Part shown: positions 12,706 to 20,796 of the stretch, one piece after another | Position numbering within the stretch: the first letter of the stretch is position 1 | How the letters are laid out: each line of letters starts with the position of its first letter | DNA from: a virus | IMG/VR virus record: IMGVR_UViG_3300040751_002020 | Span: 1-21,553 of that record | DNA length: 21,553 bases | Direction: 5' to 3' (one strand) | The notes under the pieces: model-generated | Databases searched by the model: none | The model's input: the letters and a program-made list of their open reading frames with translations, nothing else | Told to the model about the DNA's origin: nothing | Made by a program: the position numbers and the translations under genes

Positions 12706-14745
12706 TTATTCATCAAGCATTTTATCGATATCATTTATCATCCCATTAATAGTTTCATTAATCTTAAAATTCTTATCAGAAATATTAACTCTCTCATTAA
12801 CTATAGTATCTTTGTTTGGGTTGATTGAATTTAGTAACTTACCAAAATAGTTATCTTGGTGTTTCTTAACCTTTTTATTAAATCTTTGTTTGTTTTCTGT
12901 TATTAACTTTTCAGTTCTTTTTATTGATTCACCGAATCCACCTTCTTCACCACCAGCTTCTTCACCACCAGCTTCTTCACCACCAGTTTCTTCACCACCA
13001 GTTTCTTCACCACCAGCTCCACCTTCTTCACCGAATCCACCTTCTTCACCGAATCCACCTTCTTCATCACCTTCACCACCGAAGTCTAGACCGCCTCCGC
13101 CTCCACCTCCGAAGCCACCTCCGCCTCCGAATCCACCTCCAGATTCTTCACCTTCACCACCTTCTTCTGAGTTAGATGCACCCTCTTTAGCAGCTTCAAT
13201 GTCACCATAAATTTTATCCACCTCATCAAATGTACCAGTATGCTTAATAACATTAGCGGTATTCTCCATTTCAGTGGCAGCTGCTTTTTCCATTCTTTGT
13301 TCAAGTAAGTTTTGTTTAATCTCATCGTCAGACCAACCAAGAATCTCCCTAGCAGCCCTTGTCATAGACATAACACCAAACCCATTACCAGCATCACTCA
13401 CAGCATCTTTAAATAAAGTAACTTTAGCTTGTAATTGTTCAATCTTAAGCATTTCAGCTTGCGTTGATGGATTATTAAGTGTAAGTGTGAAATTATCTAA
13501 TTCATCTTCAAAACCTAATAGGAATAAATGTAAGATTGCAATCTTATTTAATTCCATAATCATAGCTTGTTGAATTCTATTTACAGTTCTTGTAAATCTA
13601 ACATCTTGTAATGCTAGGTTTTTACCCTCACCCATCGCATCATCAAACCCTAAGAAAGACTTAGGAACACGAAGTGCTGTGAATAGTTTTCTTTGTAAGT
13701 ATTCAATATCCGCAATTTGGTCAAGATTTGAAGCACCTGGAAGTGTATCAATTGGATTTGGTGCATCTTCACTTCTTACTGGGATAAAGAAATCTTGGTC
13801 GTTAGCCATTTGATTATACTTTAAATCAATTTGACCAGTTTGTGGGTCAATAATTGGCATACGCTTAAACCTGTTAGCAATTTCATCGACATATTGTGGA
13901 ACATCTTCATCATCAATGTTACCAACATAAATTTTATATACTCTTCTTTCTGGTGCTCTCGTTACCCTGTAAATAAGCATAGCATCTTCAGATAAAAGAA
14001 GTTGTTTCCAAATTCTTCTAGCTTTTTCTAATACAGAAGTACCGTATGGTAATTTCCTATCATCACCAAGAAGTCTAAAGTGTGCTATTTGCCATGAATT
14101 AAATTCAATGTCCCTACCTCTCCAATGAAATTTCACTGGTGGTGCTGCTTCTCTATCCTTACTAGCTAAACCATTAAATAAATCCCCTTCTCTTCTTTCA
14201 ATTTCAAAGTTAGGTAATTGTCTGGCACCAAGAACTCCATTAGAATCATCAATATTAAGGAATACAAAGTTATCCCCATATTTACATGTGTTTCTAGTCC
14301 ACATCGGTAGTGATGTATGGATATCAAGCCTATTAAAAAATAAATCTTCTAAGATAGTTTTAACTCTATCAGAATTAGAATAAACATTAAGCATTCTACC
14401 CTTATCATTAACAGTGGTAGATTCTTCCATCATAATATCAAGTGCGGCAGATATTTCTGGATAAAACTCCATACTCTCAAAATCACTGTAACTACCAATA
14501 CGAGTAGTTTCATAATGAATCGATTGTTGAAAAAGCTCTCCATCAACCTTTCTCCACATCCCACCAATGTACTTATTTTGTTGTGCTTGTCTTTTAGCAG
14601 TTTCATATTCTTGTTTATTTTGTGTTTTTAATAAAACATCATTACCAATAGAATATCTATTAGTTTGGTTTTTAGGTACATTGATACCATCAGTTGTGAA
14701 GATAGTATTTAACCTTTGAAATATTGTCATTTTATTTTTAGCCAT
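12706..14745 (-). CDS. 20: Portal vertex protein (gp20-like) with Gly/Glu-rich C-terminal extension
   Basis: A 679-residue protein; T4 gp20 is 524. The portal core is clear at about residues 50-510: MWRKVDGELFQQSIHYETTR, MEFYPEISAALDIMMEEST, KYGDNFVFLNI, WQIAHFRLLGDDRKLPYG, RIWKQLLLSEDAMLIYRVTR, and FTALRVPKSFLGFDD, all family hallmarks. Residues about 530-605 are a low-complexity tail of Gly runs then tandem GEEGGFGEE and GGEET/GGEEA units, followed by a helical basic segment (606-679) with a possible cleavage site LITE/N. The dodecameric portal nucleates the prohead and is the DNA entry channel. It follows a small gene after the terminase, without sheath and tube genes between. Confidence 0.93.
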   Translation of the reverse strand: MAKNKMTIFQRLNTIFTTDGINVPKNQTNRYSIGNDVLLKTQNKQEYETAKRQAQQNKYIGGMWRKVDGELFQQSIHYETTRIGSYSDFESMEFYPEISAALDIMMEESTTVNDKGRMLNVYSNSDRVKTILEDLFFNRLDIHTSLPMWTRNTCKYGDNFVFLNIDDSNGVLGARQLPNFEIERREGDLFNGLASKDREAAPPVKFHWRGRDIEFNSWQIAHFRLLGDDRKLPYGTSVLEKARRIWKQLLLSEDAMLIYRVTRAPERRVYKIYVGNIDDEDVPQYVDEIANRFKRMPIIDPQTGQIDLKYNQMANDQDFFIPVRSEDAPNPIDTLPGASNLDQIADIEYLQRKLFTALRVPKSFLGFDDAMGEGKNLALQDVRFTRTVNRIQQAMIMELNKIAILHLFLLGFEDELDNFTLTLNNPSTQAEMLKIEQLQAKVTLFKDAVSDAGNGFGVMSMTRAAREILGWSDDEIKQNLLEQRMEKAAATEMENTANVIKHTGTFDEVDKIYGDIEAAKEGASNSEEGGEGEESGGGFGGGGGFGGGGGGGLDFGGEGDEEGGFGEEGGFGEEGGAGGEETGGEETGGEEAGGEEAGGEEGGFGESIKRTEKLITENKQRFNKKVKKHQDNYFGKLLNSINPNKDTIVNERVNISDKNFKINETINGMINDIDKMLDE
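12931..13150 (-). repeat. Tandem repeats encoding the portal's Gly/Glu tail
   Basis: Five direct 15-base units (12942-12956, 12957-12971, 12972-12986 identical; 12987-13001 and 13002-13016 with one change) encode GGEEA/GGEET. Next to them are two identical 18-base units (13019-13036, 13037-13054), with a further partial copy at 12931-12948. Gly-codon runs follow to about 13150. The DNA-level identity of units points to recent expansion or contraction. Confidence 0.85.
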
Positions 14746-14793
14746 ATTACTAATTTTTCTTAAGTATAATCAAATTTTTTAAAAATTAAATGG

Positions 14794-15051
14794 TTATTTT
14801 ACATAATCACATTGCACATAAGCTTCACGTTCAGCTTGACCATTAATTAAAACAATCACATAAGAATATGTTGTTTTAAAATCATTACCTTGACTACCAA
14901 TAGGTGCAATACAAAAATATTTTTTACCACCAGAAGTTTGATTTACCTTACTAGCGTTTTTCTTATTACTAGTGTCTGGACACCACTTATATAAGGTACC
15001 ACCCTTTTGTGTACCATTTTTTCTAGTAAAACCCTTACCGCAATTACTCAT
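14794..15051 (-). CDS. 85-residue Cys-containing protein, unknown function
   Basis: A small basic protein starting MSNCGKGFTRKNGTQKGG, with four cysteines (residues 4, 24, 47, 81) spread through the chain and a Gly/Lys/Asn-rich first half; the second half (about 55-85) is a likely beta region (TYSYVIVLINGQAEREAYVQ). No signal peptide or membrane helix. It lies 7 bases after the terminase stop and before the portal gene, where T4 has tail sheath and tube genes. I do not recognise a family; cysteine spacing is not that of a classical zinc finger. Confidence 0.65.
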   Translation of the reverse strand: MSNCGKGFTRKNGTQKGGTLYKWCPDTSNKKNASKVNQTSGGKKYFCIAPIGSQGNDFKTTYSYVIVLINGQAEREAYVQCDYVK

Positions 15052-15058
15052 AATTTTA

Positions 15059-16867
15059 TTATTTTAATCCGCTTAACACCCATAAATAATCACCTCTTGG
15101 GTCTTGCATATTTTTTGATGTGTTTCTATCGAATTTAGGTTTCGGACTTGCTTTTTTACCTCTATTAGCTTGTGACACAAATCCACTGTTATAATTGTCA
15201 CCATTTGTATTATTATTACCATCAGTTCCACCAACTTTCCAACTACTAAGCATGGCTTTACTTTGTTTTTCTAATTTTTCTAATTTCTTAAATGAATGTT
15301 CTAAAACCCATAATGGCATAGCAAAAGCCATAAGTAAATCATCATGATAACCATCCATGTGGTCAGCCTTACCATTCTTATAGATAAATGTTTTCATTTC
15401 AGATGTAGTCCTTCTAGACCTTATCTTAATACCATTACTTCTAATCATGAACTCTAAGTGCGCAATCATAGGTGTTCTTACACCATTAACATTAAATCCT
15501 GGTATTTTACTATCTTTACTATGGGAATCTAACTGACTCTTTTTACTATTAAGTACTTTACCTCTAGGTTCATCATAGTGTAAATATTTGTAATCCAACT
15601 CAATTAACTTTAATACAGTTGATACACCCATACCACCTGTAATATCTACTACAGTATAAGCTTTATATAAATTACCATATTCATAAACTAATTCAGCTAG
15701 TAAGTCTGGTTGAATTTTACCTTGATATTCCATAACTTGGTCCATTGTTGTGAAATCAATAATAACAATAGTTGAACTGTCTTCACCATCACCTCTAGCA
15801 ACATCAACACCCATAATATATTGGTGACCCTCAACTGGTTTTTCCCAAATCCAGAATTCTTTTTCTCTACCGTCAACCCACGTTGGCTCTTTTACATTAT
15901 TTTCTTCATGGAATACAATATCCTCATCTTGGATTACGTTACCACCAGACCCAAGGAAAGAAACGTCAAGCTCTTGTGCAATCTTTCTTGAGTTATTATT
16001 AAGGGTCATACACATATTTTCATACCATGTAGAAGTTGGTTTATACCCATCTTTAATTTTCTTCTCATAGTTATCAACTATAAATTCAACTTCCTTAATT
16101 TCTTCTACAACGTCACCAGCTTCATTTTTCTTAATCCATCTAAGGTCTTTATTATATCTAGGGTCCTCAAACCAACGCATCTCAACGATATTATAGTTGT
16201 TTTTACCCGTTTTAGATTGTTCGTATGTCTTATAATAAAGTGGGTCCATACCATTTGGTGTGGATATAAGCATTACCCTACCACCAGTAGCACATGATGA
16301 CATAGCAGCAGCATAAACCGCATCACCATTGTCAATAAATGCTGCCTCATCGAAAACAAGGTAAGTAGGTGTATAACCCCTAAGTGCATCTTCAGAAGTA
16401 GCAACAGCAATGATTTGTGTTCCATTTGGTAACTCAATTTCTATCTTAGAGTTTGATATGAATATATCCCTCTTTTCATTCTCTTCAGAACCATAATAAT
16501 CTGGTCCCCAAATCCATCTAGGTAATTGGGTTAAATAATCCTTAATACCTCTAACGAATTTTTGAGCTAATTTCAATTTATTCGCAATGACTAATATAGT
16601 TTCTGGGTTATCTGGGTCACAGAATCCAGCCTTAATAGCCATATAAGCTTGTGTAGTTGTAGAAATCCCCGCCTGTCTAGGCTTTGTTACCAAATTATAA
16701 GGATACTTCTCGTAAGCCCTTACAATCTGCTTTTGTCTAGGGAATAGTTTGAAAGGTACAAAACCACCTTGCGTTAAATCCTTTGTTTCCAAATAAGTTT
16801 CAATCGCATATATAGGGTCTTGAATACATTTCAAATACTCTTTCAATATTTCTTGTCCTGTAAGCAT
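15059..16867 (-). CDS. 17: Terminase large subunit (gp17-like ATPase and nuclease)
   Basis: A 602-residue protein close to T4 gp17 (610). ATPase domain: the Q-like region RQKQIV (44-49), a Walker A-type loop TKPRQAGISTT (61-71) that lacks the usual GK(S/T) lysine but has Lys62 upstream (a deviant form common in terminases), Walker B YLVFDEAAF (169-177; D173, E174), and coupling motif LISTPNG (200-206). Nuclease domain of RNase H type: GVDVARGDGED (353-363; D355), VVDITGGMG (406-414; D408), and GYHDDLLMAFA (506-516; D509/D510). It cuts concatemeric DNA and pumps it into the prohead through the portal. The small subunit is not in the window. A palindromic late box lies 8 bases upstream of the ATG and a terminator just beyond it. 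Confidence 0.95.
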   Translation of the reverse strand: MLTGQEILKEYLKCIQDPIYAIETYLETKDLTQGGFVPFKLFPRQKQIVRAYEKYPYNLVTKPRQAGISTTTQAYMAIKAGFCDPDNPETILVIANKLKLAQKFVRGIKDYLTQLPRWIWGPDYYGSEENEKRDIFISNSKIEIELPNGTQIIAVATSEDALRGYTPTYLVFDEAAFIDNGDAVYAAAMSSCATGGRVMLISTPNGMDPLYYKTYEQSKTGKNNYNIVEMRWFEDPRYNKDLRWIKKNEAGDVVEEIKEVEFIVDNYEKKIKDGYKPTSTWYENMCMTLNNNSRKIAQELDVSFLGSGGNVIQDEDIVFHEENNVKEPTWVDGREKEFWIWEKPVEGHQYIMGVDVARGDGEDSSTIVIIDFTTMDQVMEYQGKIQPDLLAELVYEYGNLYKAYTVVDITGGMGVSTVLKLIELDYKYLHYDEPRGKVLNSKKSQLDSHSKDSKIPGFNVNGVRTPMIAHLEFMIRSNGIKIRSRRTTSEMKTFIYKNGKADHMDGYHDDLLMAFAMPLWVLEHSFKKLEKLEKQSKAMLSSWKVGGTDGNNNTNGDNYNSGFVSQANRGKKASPKPKFDRNTSKNMQDPRGDYLWVLSGLK

Positions 16868-16874
16868 ATTCTTT

Positions 16875-16887
16875 TATTTATAAATAT
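16875..16887 (-). promoter_or_regulatory. Palindromic late-type promoter box before the terminase gene
   Basis: TATTTATAAATA (16875-16886) is a perfect palindrome with TATAAATA, the T4 late -10 sequence, on both strands. The minus strand reads GCATATTTATAAATAAAAG, matching the protease-gene box at all but a few flanking bases. It lies between the terminator at 16900-16934 and the terminase ATG at 16867. Confidence 0.6.
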
Positions 16888-16899
16888 GCTATAAAGGTT

Positions 16900-16934
16900 A
16901 AAAAAAGAAAAAAGCCGCTATATAGCGGCTTTTT
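16900..16934 (-). terminator. Intrinsic terminator after the 395-residue gene
   Basis: A perfect palindrome with a GCCGC/GCGGC core extended by five A-T pairs (16909-16918 with 16925-16934, loop TATATA) is followed on the minus strand by a U-rich tract broken by one C (16913 to 16900). It lies 20 bases after the stop at 16955. Confidence 0.85.
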
Positions 16935-16954
16935 AATAAATATATTTATTTTTA

Positions 16955-18142
16955 TTATAATAATTCGTCAATATCAAATAAATCATCTCTACCTTTCATT
17001 GCTTGATTGTATTCATCTTCTTGAATTTCTCTCTTAGCCTCTGAAAGCATTTCGTTAATTTTAGATTTACCTAACTTAGTTCCAGCAATCATTTCTCTCA
17101 TAACATGATTAAATTCATCTGGTGGTAATTGTACTAAATCAACGTATGCGTGATGTTTCATATTGAAATCTTCTGGTGGAATACAATCACAGAATTTTCT
17201 CCATAAACCTGGACCAAATCTCATGTCGTCTGGTTCAGCTTGAATAAAATCAGCCTTATTGATTACATATTCTGTTATATTTTCTTGTGTTGGTAAACCA
17301 TGTCCACTCAATACCTCCATAATACCCTTACATAATTCATGTACTAGCACTGGAAATACCATAGCTTTAGCTTTAATTACTGGTTTTATACCTTCTTCAT
17401 CCTCATTATAATCAACTTCACATGAACCCCCATTAACAGCACCATTTAAGTCTGGTACGATATAATACATATAATCAGCCGCACTCATCATTTTCTTATA
17501 ATTACCTGGAAGTCTTGAGTCCATATCTCTCAACTCATCATTCTTTAAGTGGAACATATGGTTAACACTCTTAGAGGCACCTTGAATCATCGCATTAAGC
17601 ACCCTTCTTTTATTAACTTCTTTATTAGCACTTACAATCTCATCATGAGATTCAAATTCAGTTTCAGTTTCTTGAGGTGTATCTATAGTACCGTTTCTAT
17701 TAATATTAGGTTGTAAGACAGCTTCAAATTCGATTGAACCCTCTGGAATGTTAAATTCTTCCATAATCATTTCAACCGCCAATTGCTCTAATTTCTTTTT
17801 ATGGGCACCTTCTATTTTCATAGATTCCATAACTAATGGCATTTGTTCCTTTTTGATAACTCTATCATCAATAACATCCATACCGAAAGCTTCTCTACAC
17901 CTCATTACAACCTCTTTAAATCTTTCACGGATTAGTTTCATTTCACTAGAAATAACATCACCTTCTGGAAAGATGTTGGTACCAGCTAACGAATGTTTAC
18001 CTTCCCTAAGTCTTTTCTCTAAATCTGGGTGCATTCTTTCAGTAATACCTTCAGCGTATAACATATTTTCGTTAATAGGTGTTTTACTTTCTACTTTCTT
18101 AGAAGTTAAAGCTTTTCTCGCTAAATCTTTATATTTACTCAT
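16955..18142 (-). CDS. 395-residue conserved-looking phage protein, probable virion/head protein
   Basis: I do not recognise a named family. The N-terminus is basic with TPINENMLYAEG at 21-32, giving candidate protease sites after E25 and E31. The middle (about 60-200) is charged and helical. Residues 262-285 (VFPVLVHELCKG then HGLP) contain H268-E269, reminiscent of a metal-binding HExxH helix but with Lys in place of the second His. The start ATG overlaps the previous gene's TGA by 4 bases, implying translational coupling, and an AGGA lies 3 bases upstream, one of the few Shine-Dalgarno-like matches. It ends in a strong terminator before the terminase unit. Confidence 0.7.
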   Translation of the reverse strand: MSKYKDLARKALTSKKVESKTPINENMLYAEGITERMHPDLEKRLREGKHSLAGTNIFPEGDVISSEMKLIRERFKEVVMRCREAFGMDVIDDRVIKKEQMPLVMESMKIEGAHKKKLEQLAVEMIMEEFNIPEGSIEFEAVLQPNINRNGTIDTPQETETEFESHDEIVSANKEVNKRRVLNAMIQGASKSVNHMFHLKNDELRDMDSRLPGNYKKMMSAADYMYYIVPDLNGAVNGGSCEVDYNEDEEGIKPVIKAKAMVFPVLVHELCKGIMEVLSGHGLPTQENITEYVINKADFIQAEPDDMRFGPGLWRKFCDCIPPEDFNMKHHAYVDLVQLPPDEFNHVMREMIAGTKLGKSKINEMLSEAKREIQEDEYNQAMKGRDDLFDIDELL

Positions 18143-18780
18143 TTTCCTAAATTTTTTACTTTAATTGTTTTCAATACTTTTCTTGTTTTTTTACCTAACA
18201 CACTTTCAATTAATTGCTCTTTAGTCATCTTAGGTCTTACTGATTCAAATGGTAAATCATTAATCTCATCATCATTCGGTAACTCATCTACTGGTGTTCC
18301 ATGGTATTGTTTTAATAATTCATAATAATCTTCACCAGCTTCAATATCACCACCTGGACCGATATCACCAAAGTCTTCACCAGTACCTGGGTCAACCTCA
18401 TCTACACTTTTAGGTAAATCTCCTTTTGTATAAGCAAAGTCTTCTATTTGGTCTTTAGTCATACTCGAAGCAGCCTTTTTAATTTTTTCACTAGGACAAT
18501 CACCGTCAACTTTACATTTAAGAACTGCGTTAAAAAAAGCTCTCTGACTATCAGATACAGCAACCTCCATTACATTGTTATCTTCAGCACCATAAGCTTG
18601 TTTAATTGAATCAGAAGCTATATCAGCCGCAATTTTTTTAGCGCTAGATTCATCACCAGTTATCGCTTTAATAGGTTCTTCAATACCCTTAACAATTGGC
18701 TCTAAATCTTTAACAGCGTCTTTAGCTAATATATCAGCCTTCTGTCTATTTTCTTGTATTACTCTTTTTTTAATCCTCAT
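18139..18780 (-). CDS. 213-residue acidic protein, unknown function
   Basis: An ORF open to a TTG at 18801, but ATG 18780 is preferred: it overlaps the preceding gene by 11 bases rather than 32 and begins MRIKKRVIQENRQKADI. Residues 8-10 IQE then Asn could be a cleavage site after a basic N-terminal peptide. The first ~75 residues are helical; a middle segment (about 75-115) has Cys82 and Cys88; about 125-150 is a Gly/Asp/Glu-rich linker; the C-terminus is very basic (KKTRKVLKTIKVKNLGK). Charge segregation of this kind is common in head-core proteins. It is translationally coupled to its neighbours on both sides. Confidence 0.65.
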   Translation of the reverse strand: MRIKKRVIQENRQKADILAKDAVKDLEPIVKGIEEPIKAITGDESSAKKIAADIASDSIKQAYGAEDNNVMEVAVSDSQRAFFNAVLKCKVDGDCPSEKIKKAASSMTKDQIEDFAYTKGDLPKSVDEVDPGTGEDFGDIGPGGDIEAGEDYYELLKQYHGTPVDELPNDDEINDLPFESVRPKMTKEQLIESVLGKKTRKVLKTIKVKNLGK

Positions 18781-19192
18781 CGCTAATATTTTTAATCGCA
18801 ACGTTATAATCTAGAACTAAATCATGTTCATATAATTTATCCTCAACGGATTTAATACCTTCACCAAAATGAATAGCCACCCTGTTTTCTGGGTATTCAT
18901 CATAATCATCCATATCTTCCCATGCTAATGCGACCACACCATCAACAGCATCCCAAACAGCAAATTCACTACTATTTTGAACTAACTTTAATTTTAAATC
19001 TTCTGTTACAAGTCTACCAACCTTCTTAACAAAATTACTATTTGGTGGTGATGGTCTACCAGAAGCTGGATAAGCATCCCAATCATCACCATCAACATTT
19101 TCAGTCTTATCAGAAAATAAGAATTCGTAAAGGTTGTTACCAACCCAATCTTCACCGATTCTATTAACATATATTAAATACAATTCCTTCAT
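18770..19192 (-). CDS. 140-residue conserved-looking phage protein, unknown function
   Basis: An acidic alpha/beta protein: MKELYLIYVNRIGEDWVGNN, YEFLFSD, DDWDAYPASGRPSPP, VWDAVDGVVALAWEDMDDYD, and RVAIHFGEG followed by VEDKLYEHD. I recall similar proteins in large T4-like phages without an assigned function. No signal peptide, membrane segment or catalytic signature is visible. It starts 3 bases after the 524-residue gene's stop and overlaps the next gene by 11 bases, so it belongs to the same coupled unit. Confidence 0.75.
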   Translation of the reverse strand: MKELYLIYVNRIGEDWVGNNLYEFLFSDKTENVDGDDWDAYPASGRPSPPNSNFVKKVGRLVTEDLKLKLVQNSSEFAVWDAVDGVVALAWEDMDDYDEYPENRVAIHFGEGIKSVEDKLYEHDLVLDYNVAIKNISDED

Positions 19193-19195
19193 ACT

Positions 19196-20770
19196 TTAAA
19201 TTAAAGATTCGTAAGCCTTTTCATTAAGGACTTCTGGATATTCATCACTTAATTGGTCTAATTCTTCATCACTCATTTCAGTACCATCACTAAAAAGACC
19301 ATATGAAAAATAAGCATCAGTAAAATCTGGGTAATCTCTAGAATCAACACCCTCAATCTCTAATGAAGTTGAATCTACTTCTTTACCGTTTAACATCATA
19401 ACGTCAACATTTTCTTCCATCTTTGGTTTAGTCTTTGGTTTAGTCTTTGGTTGCCAGATTCTTCTCTCTCTAATAGGTTTTTCTTCTGGAACAACCGTTG
19501 GTTTAACGTCTGGTTTAATACTAGGTTGTACTGTCTCATGTAATTTTGCTATGATAATTTCTTTCATATTTAACTTTTCTACAAATATACTATTTTTTTC
19601 TGATTCATTCAAGATATCTGATACAGATTTTTTAGACCACATTTTACATGACCAATACCCAGCAGTTGTCTTATCCTTTTTCTCAGCACAATTATGTCTT
19701 GCTCTAAAGTTTTTTCTAGCTTCAGCGTTATCCCTTCTAATTTCCATATTAGGGTCACCAAATTGTACCCTAATAACATTACCCTTATCATTTTTAACGT
19801 GAACCTTATATTTCTTTTTACAAGTACTGTCATTTGAACATGATTGTGGTTTATTAAGTGTAACCTTTTTACCCTTGTATTCAGCTTCTGTAATAGTTTC
19901 ATTAACAGGTACACAATTTGGTACTTCTTTACCGCCCTTTTCTTTCATACCAACCATCTCATAACCATCCCAACATGGGTTTTCATCTTCAGTTGTTAAA
20001 AAATCAGCAACCTCTTCAGTATCATCAGCTGACGTAGAGATATGGTCTGGAGCCCATTCATGGCCTTTTAATTTTTTATTTAATTCATCATCACCTAACG
20101 AAAGAATATCCTCAGCATCATCTTTCATATTTTTAAGGTTTTGAATCATCATTTCATTTTCTTCTAATTCATCACCAAAACCCTCTTCATCATCAGCACC
20201 TACCTCATTGTCAAAACTTGGTTCTTCCGCATCAACATCTTTATCTACATCCATGTCGACATCAATATCCTTATCAATGTCATCATTCTCATCACCAGCA
20301 CCAGACATCTTAATTTTCTTAATAATGTCTTTTTGGTCTTCTTCGTCCATTTCAGCTGTATGAGTAGCTGATATTACGCTATTAATAGCATACTTCTCTA
20401 AATCAAAATCTGGTTCACCTCTCTCATCATTATATTTTCTAAGAGATGTGCCTAATTTACCAGCAAGTTGTTGTATGAATTTTTCTGGGTCTTCATCTTC
20501 ATCAGCTTCAACACCAGCATCGAATGGTTCGTCATCAAATGGCTTTTCATTATCACCATTATCTTCTTTTTCATCACCGAAAGATAAATCAACTTCTTCA
20601 TCACCTTCAGCATCAGCGAAAGCATCTAATGAGTCCTCATCATCAGAAGCACTAAAAGCTGGTTCACTCTTTGGAGTGTCCAGCTTTAGTTTATATTTAG
20701 TTTCTTCTTCTAGATTATAGTCTTCTTCTTCGTCAGAAAAAAGACCAGTAGATTTATTATCGTGTTTCAT
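19196..20770 (-). CDS. 524-residue acidic multi-motif virion-type protein
   Basis: Residues 1-90 are strongly acidic. Residues about 95-155 form a helical domain (KFIQQLAGKLGTSLRKYNDE, then YAINSVISATHTAEM) seen in structural proteins of marine T4-like phages. A second acidic linker follows (155-260), then two Cys motifs that recur in phage proteins: CWDGYEMVG then KEVPNCVP (266-288), and CSNDSTC (311-317) leading to RKNFRARHNC and YWSC (352-375), a probable small metal-binding or disulfide domain. A KPKTKPKTKPK repeat (441-450) and an acidic C-terminal domain (RDYPDFTDAY, DEELDQLSDE) end it. Candidate protease sites are ETITEA, DILNES and EVLNEK. Probably a head-core or neck-associated protein; function unknown. 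Confidence 0.7.
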   Translation of the reverse strand: MKHDNKSTGLFSDEEEDYNLEEETKYKLKLDTPKSEPAFSASDDEDSLDAFADAEGDEEVDLSFGDEKEDNGDNEKPFDDEPFDAGVEADEDEDPEKFIQQLAGKLGTSLRKYNDERGEPDFDLEKYAINSVISATHTAEMDEEDQKDIIKKIKMSGAGDENDDIDKDIDVDMDVDKDVDAEEPSFDNEVGADDEEGFGDELEENEMMIQNLKNMKDDAEDILSLGDDELNKKLKGHEWAPDHISTSADDTEEVADFLTTEDENPCWDGYEMVGMKEKGGKEVPNCVPVNETITEAEYKGKKVTLNKPQSCSNDSTCKKKYKVHVKNDKGNVIRVQFGDPNMEIRRDNAEARKNFRARHNCAEKKDKTTAGYWSCKMWSKKSVSDILNESEKNSIFVEKLNMKEIIIAKLHETVQPSIKPDVKPTVVPEEKPIRERRIWQPKTKPKTKPKMEENVDVMMLNGKEVDSTSLEIEGVDSRDYPDFTDAYFSYGLFSDGTEMSDEELDQLSDEYPEVLNEKAYESLI

Positions 20771-20784
20771 CTCGTTTAGAGATG
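20768..20784 (-). promoter_or_regulatory. Hairpin enclosing the start codon of the 524-residue gene
   Basis: Bases 20768-20773 and 20779-20784 form a perfect 6-pair inverted repeat with a 5-base loop. In the minus-strand mRNA the 3' arm ends in GAGATG, whose ATG is the start codon, so pairing would hide it. It may tune translation relative to the upstream gene; chance cannot be excluded. Confidence 0.3.
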
Positions 20785-20796
20785 ATTTATTATTCT

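Noticed and set aside
12890-13210. Long plus-strand Pro/Ser-rich reading frames opposite the portal tail, and a similar Ser/Pro frame at 8690-9214 opposite the scaffold
   Set aside because: They are mirror images of Gly/Glu-rich repeats in the real minus-strand genes; they lack independent starts, leaders or sensible protein composition.
18781-18801. Upstream TTG start for the 213-residue gene
   Set aside because: It would create a 32-base overlap with the preceding gene, whereas ATG 18780 gives an 11-base overlap typical of coupled phage genes.
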